Below, piece after piece: positions 51,343 to 61,337 of a stretch of 64,000 bases of DNA. The number at the start of each line of letters is the position of its first letter. Positions within the stretch are counted from its first letter, which is position 1. Source of the stretch: Kribbella antiqua (GTDB lineage Bacteria; Actinomycetota; Actinomycetes; Propionibacteriales; Kribbellaceae); contig NZ_SLWR01000020.1 in the NCBI RefSeq assembly GCF_004345665.1, positions 1-64,000 of the forward strand. Reading direction: 5' to 3'. Position numbers and translations under genes: made by a program. A model generated the notes under the pieces. The model ran no database searches, was not told the origin of the DNA, and worked only from the letters and a program-made list of their open reading frames with translations.

Positions 51343-53122
51343 CTCCCGATAGCACCAGCTCGAGGCGGGCGGCGCCGTCAGGCGTGACGCGGACCGGCAC
51401 GCCCCAGTCCTGCCTGTGCATGTGACAGGCCGGGAACTCCACTTCTGCTGAGTCGTCACAGGAAGCCGCCTGTACGGCGACGTGCAGCACGCCGTCGCCG
51501 ACTCGTTCGTCGATCACCAGCCGGCGGGTCAGATCGGTCGAGTCGCCGTCGCCTTCCCGCAGCAGGCTCTCCGGGGTCGACGACACGAGCAACCGCGTCG
51601 ACGGGCCGTAGCGATCGTCCAGCTTCTGCCCCGGCGGCGGCGTGAACACCACCTCCAGCGTGACCTCGCCGCCCGCGATGTCCATCGGCGGCCGCTGCGT
51701 CCGGGTGCTGAACTCGTCCGCCGTCGCCGAAGCGCCCAGCGGGATCCGGGTCAGCCGATGCGCCGCCGACTCGACCACCAGCAGCTCGTTGCCCACGACA
51801 ACGGCTCCGCTGGGCTCGGCCAGGCCGGTCGCCATCGTGTCGACCACCTCGGTGCGCGGGTCATACCGCCGTACGGCGCCGTTGTAGGTGTCGGCGATCG
51901 CGATCGAACCATCGGGCAGGACGGTCACGCCGAGCGGATGCTGCAGCAGCGCCTCGCCGGCCTTGCCGTCGCGCAAGCCGAAGTCGAACAGGCCGGTGCC
52001 GACGGCGGTGTGCACCTCGGTGTCGATCCAGCGCAGCGCCGAGATCTCCGAGTCGGCCAGCCAGAGACGATCGCCGTCGACCGCGAGACCGCTCGTCTGC
52101 GCGAACCAGGCCTCTTGCAGTGGCCCATCCTTCAAGCCTTCGTTGGTGGTGCCTGCGGCAACTTCCGTGACCTGGCTGAAGGGATCGTACGTCCACAACT
52201 GGTGTACGCCGGCCATCGCGATCCACACCTTGTCCTGCCACCACGCCACATCCCACGGCGAGCTCAGTACGTCCGTGCTGTCGCCGTCCATCCATTGCTT
52301 GCCGATGCCAACCAAGGTCGTCACCAGGCCGGTCGTCAGGTTGATCCCGCGCAGCGCGTGGTTGACCGTGTCGGCGACGACGACGTCGTACCCGAGCTTG
52401 CTCGCGACCGCAGCCGGTAGGAGGGTGAGGCCGTTCGGCTCGGAGAAGCTCGCCTGGTCCGCGGGTCCGTCGGCGAGGCCGCGCAGGCCGGTGCCGAACC
52501 GTCGTACGACCGTCGTCGCGTCCTCGGCGAGCTCGACGATGCTGTGGTTGCCCGCGTCGGCCACCAGGAAGCCGTTGTCGGTGGCAACCACCTTGGCGGG
52601 GAACCGGAGATCTGTCGGCTCTGGCTCCGGAGCGACGTACGGCGACTTGCCACGCGTCAGGGTGCCGGCTTTCTCGTGCTCGGCGATCAGCTCGGCCAGT
52701 TGCGCGTCGAGCGCGTGCGCGTGGCCCTCGCCCGAGTACTGCGCGACGATGTACCCGTTCGGGTCCACGAGCACCAGCGTCGGCCAGGCCCGGGCGGTGT
52801 AGTTCTGCCATGTCACCAGCTCCGGGTCGTCCAGCACCGGATGGCCGACCTCATACCGCTCCACGGCAGCCCGCACCGCCGCTTCCTCCCCCTCATGCGC
52901 GAACTTCGGCGAATGCACCCCCACGATCACCAGCGCATCGCCGTACTTCTCCTCCAACGGCCGCAACTCATCCAGCACATGCAGACAGTTGATGCAGCAG
53001 AAGGCCCAAAAATCCAAAAGCAAAAAGCGTCCCCGGAAGTCGGCGAGCTTCAACTCCTGCCCACCTGTGTTCAACCACCCACGACCCCTGAGCTCCGGCG
53101 CACGCACATGCATACCGCCCAT
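51332..53122 (-). CDS. Thioredoxin-fold protein with NHL-repeat propeller
   Basis: 596 residues; ATG 53113 is an alternative start. The N-terminal 150 residues are a TlpA/thioredoxin fold with the redox-site region FWAFCCINCLHVLDEL. Six NHL-type blades follow (VVATDNGFLVADAGNHSIVE, DTVNHALRGINLTTG, IAIADTYNGAVRRY). The final about 100 residues are a beta domain. No signal peptide is seen, so it is probably cytoplasmic. Its partner is not known; the fusion is conserved across actinomycetes. Confidence 0.85.
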   Translation of the reverse strand: MGGMHVRAPELRGRGWLNTGGQELKLADFRGRFLLLDFWAFCCINCLHVLDELRPLEEKYGDALVIVGVHSPKFAHEGEEAAVRAAVERYEVGHPVLDDPELVTWQNYTARAWPTLVLVDPNGYIVAQYSGEGHAHALDAQLAELIAEHEKAGTLTRGKSPYVAPEPEPTDLRFPAKVVATDNGFLVADAGNHSIVELAEDATTVVRRFGTGLRGLADGPADQASFSEPNGLTLLPAAVASKLGYDVVVADTVNHALRGINLTTGLVTTLVGIGKQWMDGDSTDVLSSPWDVAWWQDKVWIAMAGVHQLWTYDPFSQVTEVAAGTTNEGLKDGPLQEAWFAQTSGLAVDGDRLWLADSEISALRWIDTEVHTAVGTGLFDFGLRDGKAGEALLQHPLGVTVLPDGSIAIADTYNGAVRRYDPRTEVVDTMATGLAEPSGAVVVGNELLVVESAAHRLTRIPLGASATADEFSTRTQRPPMDIAGGEVTLEVVFTPPPGQKLDDRYGPSTRLLVSSTPESLLREGDGDSTDLTRRLVIDERVGDGVLHVAVQAASCDDSAEVEFPACHMHRQDWGVPVRVTPDGAARLELVLSGATR

Positions 53123-53171
53123 TCTCCGCCGCCACTCAACCCGGCAAGCGGCAGGGATCAGCAGCTGGGAT

Positions 53172-54833
53172 TCAGCGGGGAAGGATCAGGGTGTCGGTGA
53201 GGAGTTTGGCGGTTTTGCGGAGGGTGGCGGGGGAAGAGGAGAGGTCGGTGGCCAGGGCGTAGGGAGTCAGGGGTTCGCCGGGGCCTACCAGGCGGTGGCG
53301 GTGGGCCAGGAGCCAGACGATGGCTCGGGGCCAGGTGGAGAGGCGGGCCTTGGCGAGCAGGTCGGGAGCGTCGCGGACCAGGCGTTCGGCGATGTCGAAG
53401 GCGTCGGGAGCGTACGCGTTGCCCAGGGTTTCGCCGGCCATCAGCCAGGCGTGCGGAGCCAGCACCGACAGCGTGGCGGCTTGGGACTTGTCCAGGCCGT
53501 GCAGGTCGGGTTGTGGCGGTGAACCCAACCCGGAGAGAGCTCGGTAGGCATCTTCGAGGTCGTTGCTGGTCTCGTCGAGGAAGACGCGTTCGCCGGGTCG
53601 CGAGCCGATCGGGTCGATCATCGCGGACGCTTCCAGCGCCGGCGTCCACACATCCACGGCGTCGACCGCCTCGTCGATCGCGTCGAGGGCGAGCTGCGTC
53701 CGCTCCCCCGCGAACTCCAGCCACGACTTCACCACCACCGGCACCGCCGCGAAATAGGTGCTGTCAGCAAGCACCTTGCGCGGCAACCAGTGTGCCAGGA
53801 ACAGCTCCACCAGTACGGCGCTCACCCGGAGCGGACCACCGACAGTGTGGTCGACGGCATGGTCGATCCACAGCCGCACGATGTCCGCCGCGTCGTCGGA
53901 CAGGCCAACGGCGTAGGTCGACTCGAGGAACTCGTCGACCAGTTGCTCGCGCTGCTTCGGCGACAGCAACGGCCGGATCGGCGGCCGGATCGGGCGTTCC
54001 GGCAGCTGCGTCAGCCGGTTCACCAGCAGCGCGGAGAAGAACTCGAAGTCCTCGGTCACCGGCGGATCGTCGTAGTCGTTGGTCTCGCCGAGCGCCTGCA
54101 GGATGATGCCCGCCGCGGTCGGCGGCCGGACCGTCCGGATCGTCACCCGCCCACCGCGCTGGTACGCCTCGAGCACCCGGTCCACCGGCGGTCCGACGAA
54201 CACGTCCTTGACGATCGCGCCGAGGTTGTTGTCGATGAAGACGACCACCGTGTGCGGATGCTGCTCGTCGTCGTAATCCAGTACGACGCTCAGCCCGTCG
54301 CCGGTGATGTCCTCCGACACGATGGCGCTGGTGAGGCGGAATCCGGCGATCCGGGTCACCCACTCCGGCACGTCGGCCTCGGTTCGCAGCCGGGACAGAT
54401 GAGCGCGCTGCAACGGCAGCCGCCCGGCCGGGCCGACCGTACGGGCCAGACTGGTCAGCAGGACAAAGGATTCCGGGTCGCGGCGCTCGCCGAGCACGCG
54501 GGCGGCGTCGGCCCAGAAGAACCGCTCCACCTCACCGATCTCGTCCGGGCGCCCGGCCGGCCAGAGCTGGTCCGCGAGCATCGCGGCCGACCGCGCGACC
54601 GAGGCCTCCGCGATCACCGGGTACAGCGCCCGGGGCGCGGCGGCCAGGTCCATGGCCAGCGTTTCCTGCAAGGTTTCCAGCACAGCGCCACTCGGCGTGG
54701 TGTCGACATCGACACCCGCCGTGGGTCCGTGGTTCGGTGCTGGGGTCGAATCGACCAGCCGGAGATGGCTGCGTCGTCCGTCCCGCCCTCGTGGTGACTT
54801 GGTCACCTTGGCGAGATTACCGTCCGGCCGCAC
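53172..54833 (-). CDS. Conserved protein of unknown function
   Basis: 553 residues from GTG 54833; GTG 54806 is an equally possible start. No signal peptide or membrane span. Two alpha-helical halves flank a small beta segment (RLTSAIVSEDITGDGLSVVL, HTVVVFIDNNLGAIVKDVFV). The C-terminus (PLTPYALATDLSSSPATLRK) looks like a helix-turn-helix. I do not recognise the family. It is a lone gene between the thioredoxin-NHL gene and the ABC operon. Confidence 0.7.
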   Translation of the reverse strand: MRPDGNLAKVTKSPRGRDGRRSHLRLVDSTPAPNHGPTAGVDVDTTPSGAVLETLQETLAMDLAAAPRALYPVIAEASVARSAAMLADQLWPAGRPDEIGEVERFFWADAARVLGERRDPESFVLLTSLARTVGPAGRLPLQRAHLSRLRTEADVPEWVTRIAGFRLTSAIVSEDITGDGLSVVLDYDDEQHPHTVVVFIDNNLGAIVKDVFVGPPVDRVLEAYQRGGRVTIRTVRPPTAAGIILQALGETNDYDDPPVTEDFEFFSALLVNRLTQLPERPIRPPIRPLLSPKQREQLVDEFLESTYAVGLSDDAADIVRLWIDHAVDHTVGGPLRVSAVLVELFLAHWLPRKVLADSTYFAAVPVVVKSWLEFAGERTQLALDAIDEAVDAVDVWTPALEASAMIDPIGSRPGERVFLDETSNDLEDAYRALSGLGSPPQPDLHGLDKSQAATLSVLAPHAWLMAGETLGNAYAPDAFDIAERLVRDAPDLLAKARLSTWPRAIVWLLAHRHRLVGPGEPLTPYALATDLSSSPATLRKTAKLLTDTLILPR

Positions 54834-54897
54834 TCCCCCGCAGGGCCCTGCGCGCGTCCTGTGGACAAGTTATGAGACACGCCGTCACCAATTGACC

Positions 54898-54926
54898 GCG
54901 GCCCGTGCAATCAAGGCACGGGCCGC
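54898..54926 (-). terminator. Terminator of the sugar ABC operon
   Basis: GCGGCCCGTGC (54898-54908) pairs perfectly with GCACGGGCCGC (54916-54926) around 7 nt, 13 bp past the permease stop. Confidence 0.85.
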
Positions 54927-54938
54927 AGTCGGCAAACA

Positions 54939-55844
54939 TCAGCCCTTCAGTGCTCCGGCCATCAGACCGCCGATGAACCAGCGGCCCAGCAGGATGTAGA
55001 CGATCAGGGTCGGGAACGAGGTGATCAGCGCGCCGGCCATGCTGGCCGCGTAGTCGACCTTCTGACCGCCGGACAGCGCGGCCAGGCCCAGGGTCACCGG
55101 GCCGTTGTTCTGCTGGGTCAGGAACAGCGCGAACAGGAAATCGTTCCAGACCGAGGTGAACTGCCAGATCAGCGTCACCACGAACCCGGAGATCGAGATC
55201 GGCAGGATGATCCGGGCGTAGGTCTGGACCAGCCCGGCTCCGTCCACCCTGGCCGACTCGATGATCTCCTCCGGCACAATGGTGGCGTAGTAGTTGCGGA
55301 AGATCAGCGTGCAAATCGGGATGCCGTAGATGCAGTGCGCGACGATCAGCGTCGGCACGCCCCGGGTGACGTCGAGCTCCTGGAACGTCGTCCGCAGCGG
55401 CAGCATCACCGCTTGGTAGGGGATGAACATCCCGAACAGGATGAACGCGAAGACGAGGTTCGCGCCCGGGAACCGCCAGCGGGCCAGCACGAACCCGTTC
55501 ACGGACCCGATCATCGAGGAGATGATCGCGGCCGGGATCGCCAGCGACAGCGAGCGGATCATGTACGGCTGCAGCACGTCCCAGGCCTTGCGCCACGGCT
55601 CCAGCGTCCAGGTCTGCGGCAACGACCACTGCGCGGCGGCGGTGGTGTCGCTGGAGGTCTTGAAGCTGGTGATCAGGACGACATATACCGGCGTGAGCAC
55701 GAACAGCAGGAAGAGCAGCAGCAGGATGTACCGGATGGTCCGGCTCCGCCGGGTCGTCCCTTCGCTGAGCCTGCTGCGCGGCTGCTTCTGGCTGATCGCC
55801 GCAGCGGCCTTGCCGGTCGCGGCCGGTGCCTCGACGGCGGTCAT
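54939..55844 (-). CDS. Sugar ABC transporter permease (MalG type)
   Basis: 301 residues, six membrane segments. The EAA loop with ESARVDGAGLVQTYARIILP contacts the ATPase, as in carbohydrate permeases of the CUT1 group. The C-terminal end FIGGLMAGALKG is characteristic of MalG-like subunits. The start ATG overlaps the MalF-type stop by 4 nt. No ATP-binding subunit is encoded nearby; actinomycete CUT1 systems normally share one MsiK-type ATPase encoded elsewhere. Confidence 0.93.
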   Translation of the reverse strand: MTAVEAPAATGKAAAAISQKQPRSRLSEGTTRRSRTIRYILLLLFLLFVLTPVYVVLITSFKTSSDTTAAAQWSLPQTWTLEPWRKAWDVLQPYMIRSLSLAIPAAIISSMIGSVNGFVLARWRFPGANLVFAFILFGMFIPYQAVMLPLRTTFQELDVTRGVPTLIVAHCIYGIPICTLIFRNYYATIVPEEIIESARVDGAGLVQTYARIILPISISGFVVTLIWQFTSVWNDFLFALFLTQQNNGPVTLGLAALSGGQKVDYAASMAGALITSFPTLIVYILLGRWFIGGLMAGALKG

Positions 55845-56746
55845 CGCTTCTCCTCCTGCCGGACGGTCAGCGCGAGGTACGGGATGACCAGTACGGCGAC
55901 GACCGCGAGCATCACGATCGCTATCGCGGCCGCCTTGGCCTGATCACTGCGCAACAGGGTGTTCCACATCAGGATGGCCGGCACCTCGGTGCGGAACTGG
56001 TTCGGCCCGGTGATCGCGTAGATCAGGTCGAACAGCTTCAGCGAGATGTGGCCGAGGATGATCAGGGCCGACAAGGCGATCGGCGACAGCTGCGGGAACA
56101 GGACGTGCCGATAGAGCTTGAACTCCGACGCGCCGTCCACCCGGGCCGCCTCCCGCAGCTCCGGCGGGATGCCGCGGAAGCCGGCCAGGAACAGCGCCAT
56201 GATGTACCCGGACATCTGCCAGACCGCCGGTAACGCGATGGACATCATCGTCGTCCACCGGCTGCCCGCGGTCCACCACGGATTCTCCAGGAAGTTCAGG
56301 TGCAGGATCGCGAACAGCCGGTTCAGGCCGCGCGCGTCGTCGCCGGTGGACGGATTCAGCAACCAGCCCCAGACCACACCGGAGGCGATCATCGAGATCG
56401 CCATCGGAAACAGGAACACGGACCGGAAGATCGACTCCCCGGGCACGCCCTTCTCCAGCAGCAGTGCCCAGATCAAGCCGAAGATCAGCGTGCCCACGAT
56501 GAACGCCACCGTGAGCACGCCGAGGTTCTTCAGCGAGTTGAGGAACCGGTCTTCACTGAACAGATGCCCGTAGTTCTCGAACCCGACGTAGTCGGCCGGG
56601 CCCGAGCGGGCCGTGTGCCGGTTCGTCAGCGAGGTGTTGAACGACCAGGCGATCAGCCCATAGACGAAGTACCCGAGCAGGAGCACGGTCGGCAGCAACA
56701 CCAGTGCGCCCGGGCCCCAGGTGCGAATTCTTCCGTGCATGCTCAA
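55841..56746 (-). CDS. Sugar ABC transporter permease (MalF type)
   Basis: 301 residues, six membrane segments, EAA loop LREAARVDGASEFKLYRHVL before the last spans. It pairs with the MalG-type subunit to form the pore. It begins 37 bp after the binding-protein gene and overlaps the next permease by 4 nt. Confidence 0.93.
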   Translation of the reverse strand: MSMHGRIRTWGPGALVLLPTVLLLGYFVYGLIAWSFNTSLTNRHTARSGPADYVGFENYGHLFSEDRFLNSLKNLGVLTVAFIVGTLIFGLIWALLLEKGVPGESIFRSVFLFPMAISMIASGVVWGWLLNPSTGDDARGLNRLFAILHLNFLENPWWTAGSRWTTMMSIALPAVWQMSGYIMALFLAGFRGIPPELREAARVDGASEFKLYRHVLFPQLSPIALSALIILGHISLKLFDLIYAITGPNQFRTEVPAILMWNTLLRSDQAKAAAIAIVMLAVVAVLVIPYLALTVRQEEKR

Positions 56747-56783
56747 ACCTCCGACTCGAGGCCGGCCCTCAACTCGATGCGCA

Positions 56784-58064
56784 TCAGCTCGTCTTCATCG
56801 CGGTGCCGAGCGCGGACTGCAGCTTCGCGACGTCCTGGCTACCGCTGAACTGGCTGATCGCGGACAGGATGTCGTTGTTCTGACCGACCGAGCAGGCCGC
56901 ACCGTGCGCGCAGGACGGCACGATCTTGTCCTTCTTCCAGTCCGCCATCGCCGACTGCTGGTACTTCGGGTAGTCGGCCGGGTTCGCGTCCGAGCGGGCC
57001 GGGATCGAGCCCTTCTTGGTGTTGAACGCCTTCTGGCCCTCGGCCGAGCCGGTGACCTTCAGCCAGCACTTCGCACCCTCGGGGTCCTTCCCGCCGGTCG
57101 GCAGCGTGAACGAGTCGGCCAGGAACTGGAAGTTGCCCGCCGTACCAGGGGACGGCCAGTAGGTGTACGACGACTCCGGCACCTTGTCCGCCAACTGCTG
57201 CGCGGCGACCCAGTCACCCATCAGCGTGTAACCGGCCTGGCCCTTGTTCACGTACCCCAGCGCGTCCGGCCAGTCGATCGCCTCGCGGTCGGCGTTGGTG
57301 TACGACAGCATCTTCTTGTACTTCTCCAACGCCGCGGTGACGTCGGCGCCGGCCCAGTCGGTCTTGCCGTTCCACAGTCCGGTGAACTTGTCCGCCCCGA
57401 GCTCGGCCAGCAGCACGGCCTCGACCAGCATCTCCTGGGCGAAGCCCTTGGAGATCGCCAGCGGTGCCTTCACCCCGGCGGCCTTGAGCTTGTCCATGTC
57501 CGCGATCCACGCGTCCACGGTTGCCGGCGCCTTCGCGGCGTCGATGTTCGCCTTCTTGAGCACGGTCGGGTTGGCCCAGACCACGTTGGCCCGGTGGACG
57601 TTGGCCGGGATCGAGTAGATCTTGCCCTCGACGGTCAGGTTGTCGATCAGGTTCTGCGGGAAGGCCTTGTCCAGGCCGAACTCCTTGTACAGCCCGCTGA
57701 CGTCGTCGACCTGGCCGGCGTTGATGTAGTCGCGCAACTCGGCGCCGGCGTGCGCCTGGAAGGTCGACGGGGGGTTCTTCGAGGCAAGATCGTTCGCCAG
57801 CACCTGCTTCGCGTTCGAGCCGGCGCCACCGGCGACGGCCGCGTTGACGAACTTGTAGTCCTTGCACTCGGTGTTGAACACCGACACCAGACCGTCCAGA
57901 CCGGCCTTTTCACCACCATCTGCCCACCAGGTGAAGACGGTGACGTCCTTGCTCGCGGCCGAGTCCCCACTGCCGCCATTGTCGTCACTGTTCCCGCAGG
58001 CGCTGACCGCGAGAAGACCCGCCGCACCCAGCACCGCGAGGGTCTTGCTCAGACCACCACGCAT
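56784..58064 (-). CDS. Sugar ABC transporter substrate-binding lipoprotein
   Basis: 426 residues from ATG 58064, which has GGAGAG upstream; the longer frame lacks a signal peptide. The lipobox is VSAC (Cys about residue 22). The sequence starts DVTVFTWWADGGEKAGLDGL and keeps CUT1 cluster features (NPPSTFQAHAGAEL, KIYSIPANVHRANVVWANPT, GYTLMGDWVAAQ). Its closest pattern is to glucose/mannose- and oligosaccharide-binding proteins; the sugar is not determined. First gene of the importer operon. A half-operator GGCATCGTTGTCA (58098-58110, minus strand) lies upstream. Confidence 0.9.
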   Translation of the reverse strand: MRGGLSKTLAVLGAAGLLAVSACGNSDDNGGSGDSAASKDVTVFTWWADGGEKAGLDGLVSVFNTECKDYKFVNAAVAGGAGSNAKQVLANDLASKNPPSTFQAHAGAELRDYINAGQVDDVSGLYKEFGLDKAFPQNLIDNLTVEGKIYSIPANVHRANVVWANPTVLKKANIDAAKAPATVDAWIADMDKLKAAGVKAPLAISKGFAQEMLVEAVLLAELGADKFTGLWNGKTDWAGADVTAALEKYKKMLSYTNADREAIDWPDALGYVNKGQAGYTLMGDWVAAQQLADKVPESSYTYWPSPGTAGNFQFLADSFTLPTGGKDPEGAKCWLKVTGSAEGQKAFNTKKGSIPARSDANPADYPKYQQSAMADWKKDKIVPSCAHGAACSVGQNNDILSAISQFSGSQDVAKLQSALGTAMKTS

Positions 58065-58260
58065 GTTCACTCTCCGATCAAATCGTGGAGCCGCCTGTGA
58101 CAACGATGCCCCCTTGACGGCCCAACTCTGGGCACGTCGCCGGGCGAGTGTCAACGATCCGCGCAGGAGGGATGCGCAGACGTGACCACCGGCTCACGGC
58201 TGGTGTGAGAGCGCGCACATCGGGCACCCGATCGGGCACCTCGCGCAGCCGGGTTGCGCG

Positions 58261-59292
58261 TTACGGCCTGAGCAGCACCTTGATGGCGCGGCGCTCGTGC
58301 ATGGCTTTGTAGCCTTCGGCCACTTCCGCCAGCGGCAGTTGGCTGTCGAAGACCAGGCCGGGGTTGATCTCTCCCGCGAGTACGTCGGCCATCAGCTCCG
58401 GAATGTACGCCCGGGTCGGGGCCATTCCACCGGCCAGCGCGACGTTGCGCGAGAACATGGTCCGGATCGGTACGTCGACCCCGTGCGGCACCCCGACGAA
58501 GCCGACCGTCGCTCCGGCCCGGGCGACGTCGAACGCGGTCGTCATCGCCTGCCCGGTCCCCACACACTCCAGTACGGCGTCCGCACCCACCCCACCGGTC
58601 AGTTCCAGTACGGCGTCCCGCCCGGCATCGCCACGCTCGGAAATGATGTCCGTGGCACCGAATTCCAGCGCAAGCTTTTGCCGGGGCTCATGCCGCGACA
58701 TCGCCACGACCCGCGCGGCGCCCATCCGCGAGGCCGCGAGTACGCCGCACAGGCCGACAGCTCCGTCGCCGACCACGACGACCGTGTCGCCCTGCTTCAC
58801 CCGGGCCGCGCGCGCAGCGTGCCACCCGGTGCCCATCACGTCGGACAGCGTCAGCAGCGACGGTACGAGCGAATCGTCCGGCAGCTCCGGTGTGGCGACG
58901 AGCGTGCCATCGGCGTACGGGAGCTTCACGTACTCACCTTGGCCGCCGTCGGCCCGGCTGCTGCCGAGGCCGACCAGGTTCTGGCAGGCGGACTGGTAGC
59001 CGGCCAGGCAGTGCGGGCAGGTCCCGTCGCTCACCACGAACGGGCAGATCACGAAGTCGCCCGGCTTCACCGTACGAACGTCGGCGCCGACCGCCTCGAC
59101 GATGCCCACGAACTCGTGCCCGATCCGGCTGCCCGGCGTGATCTTGTTCTCGCCCCGGTACGGCCAGAGATCGGAACCACAGATGCACGAGGCAACAACT
59201 CTGACCACCGCATCCGTCGGCCCGTCGATCTTCGGATCCGGAACCTCGCTCAGCCGAACGTCGTACGGCCCATGAATCGTGGTGGCTCGCAT
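58261..59292 (-). CDS. Zinc-dependent alcohol dehydrogenase (MDR family)
   Basis: 343 residues from ATG 59292. The catalytic zinc Cys is in SCICGSDLW and the His in GHEFVGIVEAVG. The structural zinc cysteines are in DGTCPHCLAGYQSAC, and the cofactor motif is VVVGDGAVGL. It is a typical tetrameric MDR dehydrogenase; the substrate is unknown. It is convergent with no gene and lies 196 bp from the ABC operon start. Confidence 0.9.
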   Translation of the reverse strand: MRATTIHGPYDVRLSEVPDPKIDGPTDAVVRVVASCICGSDLWPYRGENKITPGSRIGHEFVGIVEAVGADVRTVKPGDFVICPFVVSDGTCPHCLAGYQSACQNLVGLGSSRADGGQGEYVKLPYADGTLVATPELPDDSLVPSLLTLSDVMGTGWHAARAARVKQGDTVVVVGDGAVGLCGVLAASRMGAARVVAMSRHEPRQKLALEFGATDIISERGDAGRDAVLELTGGVGADAVLECVGTGQAMTTAFDVARAGATVGFVGVPHGVDVPIRTMFSRNVALAGGMAPTRAYIPELMADVLAGEINPGLVFDSQLPLAEVAEGYKAMHERRAIKVLLRP

Positions 59293-59313
59293 GCCCCCCA
59301 CCTTAAACACCCG

Positions 59314-59832
59314 TTACAGAGTCGTGTACCGGCCGCGGCGGTGGACCAGCGGCGGAATCTCGTCGGCGGTGAGTTCGACGTGTTCGATTTCGAGTTGGAC
59401 CTGCAGCGCCCAGCCGACTTCAGGTGGGTTGTCCGCGGTGAGCCGGCAGCCGGCCCAGGTGCTGACGGTTGCCGGGGCCGGGCCCCACGCAGTGTCGGTC
59501 CAGTCGATCATCTTGAACGGGCCGCCGGGCGCGGGCGCCACGTAGCCGAAGGCGTCGGCGAGTTGCTGGTGCGGACCGCCGAGGAGTGACACCACCGCGG
59601 TCCTTGCCTGCCGCAACGTTTCCCAGAGGTCCGAGTCCGGGTCGATCAACCCGATCACGTAGCCGGGTTCCCCGTCGGCCACCAGCATCGACGACACCGT
59701 CAGCCCGGCCCGCTTCCCGTCGTACGACGTCGTCCACAACCCGACCGGCGACGGCAACCGTCCCCGCAACCGCCGCACGGGACTCCGCTCCGACTCAGGC
59801 GGCAAGAACGGATGATCACCGTGGATCGTCAT
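59314..59832 (-). CDS. Flavin reductase-like (FMN-binding split barrel) protein
   Basis: 172 residues from ATG 59832. The split-barrel motif PSPVGLWTTSYDGKRAGLTVSSMLVADGEP matches flavin-reductase-like domains (core GLTVSSML). It probably binds FMN. Its role is unknown: reduction of flavin for a monooxygenase, or FMN-dependent redox of a small molecule. It lies 21 bp after the ADH on the same strand, so they may be co-transcribed. Confidence 0.75.
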   Translation of the reverse strand: MTIHGDHPFLPPESERSPVRRLRGRLPSPVGLWTTSYDGKRAGLTVSSMLVADGEPGYVIGLIDPDSDLWETLRQARTAVVSLLGGPHQQLADAFGYVAPAPGGPFKMIDWTDTAWGPAPATVSTWAGCRLTADNPPEVGWALQVQLEIEHVELTADEIPPLVHRRGRYTTL

Positions 59833-59845
59833 ACCTGCACGGTAC

Positions 59846-61336
59846 CTACCGCGGCGACCTGCCCCGGGATCCACCACGACCGGAACCTGTGGAGCGCCGC
59901 AGGTGGTCGGGCCGCGCGCCGGCGGTTGCCGATCGGGCGGGCGCGGACTGCGCCGACCGCGCGGGCGCCGTCACTCGCTCCGGAAGCGTGAATCGGTCGA
60001 ACGGGAGGGTCAGCAGTCCGCCCGCGTCCCGGTAGCTCTCGACCTTGCCATCGGCGTCGAAGGTGAACCGGTGATACTCGCCGTACGCGCCGAGGCCGGG
60101 TCCTTCGACGACCTTCAGCGTGTCGCCGTCGGGCTCGAGCCGGGTGATGCCGGCCGACGGATCGGCGCTCGTCGGGACGATTCCGTACAGCCGTCCGCCG
60201 AGTTGGACGATGTCGCGGACACCCCAGAGGTTCGCGTACCGCCCAGTGAAGCGGCTCAGCTCAGCAGTCGGCTCCGGCCGCTCCTTCGACTGAGCCAGGT
60301 CGCGGAGTTTGTAGAAGCCTCCGGCCAGTTGGTGCGACGGTCCGTCGCTCGCGTTGGTCAGCACCGCGACCACGATCCCGGCATCGGCGTCGGCCCACGT
60401 GCTGGTCACGTGCCCGGGGTAGCCGCCGCCGTGCCCGAGCAACTGCCGCTCGCCGACCTTGTCCACCTGCATGCCGATTCCGTACCTCGGCCACTCGTCC
60501 TGACCGAGCTGCCAGAGCGGATGCCGCATCTCGCGTTTCGACTTGTCCGTGAGCAGCCGCTCGTCCCCCGGCAGATGCGCGGAGAAGTACGTGACGAGGT
60601 CACGGGCGTTCCCGCAGAAGCCGGCCGCGGACGCGAGCGCCCCGGTATCGGCCAGGTCGATCGGCACCCGCCGGGGCGCGTACCACAGCCCGGTGTAGCC
60701 GGTCACGTAGTCCGCTCTCCGGCCTGGGTCCAGTTCCGGCGCGAGGTTCGAGAGACCGAGCTTCTCGACGATCGCCGTCCGGACATGGTCGTGGTACGAC
60801 GTGCCCGTCGCGCTCTCGATGACCAGACCGACTGCTCCGTAGGCGATGTTGGAGTACTTGAACTGCTCGTTCTCCGGCATCACCGCCGACGCGTCCTGCC
60901 GCAGTACCTCGAGCAGGCTGTCGCGATCCGGGAAGGGCCTGGTCAGTTGCCAGAAATCGCCGTCCGGGCCGTCCCGCGTGACACCGCCGGCGTGCGCCAG
61001 CACGTCCCGCAGGGTCCGCTTACCCACCGGCGTACCGGCGATCTCCGTGACATGCTGCCCGACCTCGTCGTCAAGCCGCAGCCGACCCTGCTCGACCAAC
61101 TGCATCACGGCGGTCGCGGTGAACGTCTTCGAGTGCGACGCGAGCTGGAACAGGTGCTGCTCTGTCAGCGGTACGTCGTTCTCCACGTCGGCCGACCCAT
61201 ACGCCGCCGAGAACGCGATCGCCCCTTCGGCGTACACGGCGACCTGGATGCCCGGGACTCGCAGGAAGTCCCGGTTGAACTCCAGCCAGCTGCTGTAGTA
61301 CTCGAGGACTTCGTGCAGTGATTCCGCGTCGGACAT
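59846..61336 (-). CDS. Serine hydrolase (class C beta-lactamase/DD-peptidase fold), copy 2
   Basis: 496 residues from ATG 61336. The SxxK motif is SHSK (S67, K70); the Tyr-x-Asn motif is YSN; a His-x-Gly-type motif is GHGGGYPG. No signal peptide is visible, so it is probably cytoplasmic, like many esterase-type members. The C-terminal 150 residues (SRFTGRYANLWGVRDIVQLG) are a lipocalin-like DUF3471 domain. It is 40 bp after its paralog and has its own promoter. The last residues are Arg/Gly-rich. Confidence 0.88.
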   Translation of the reverse strand: MSDAESLHEVLEYYSSWLEFNRDFLRVPGIQVAVYAEGAIAFSAAYGSADVENDVPLTEQHLFQLASHSKTFTATAVMQLVEQGRLRLDDEVGQHVTEIAGTPVGKRTLRDVLAHAGGVTRDGPDGDFWQLTRPFPDRDSLLEVLRQDASAVMPENEQFKYSNIAYGAVGLVIESATGTSYHDHVRTAIVEKLGLSNLAPELDPGRRADYVTGYTGLWYAPRRVPIDLADTGALASAAGFCGNARDLVTYFSAHLPGDERLLTDKSKREMRHPLWQLGQDEWPRYGIGMQVDKVGERQLLGHGGGYPGHVTSTWADADAGIVVAVLTNASDGPSHQLAGGFYKLRDLAQSKERPEPTAELSRFTGRYANLWGVRDIVQLGGRLYGIVPTSADPSAGITRLEPDGDTLKVVEGPGLGAYGEYHRFTFDADGKVESYRDAGGLLTLPFDRFTLPERVTAPARSAQSAPARSATAGARPDHLRRSTGSGRGGSRGRSPR

Positions 61337-61337
61337 G

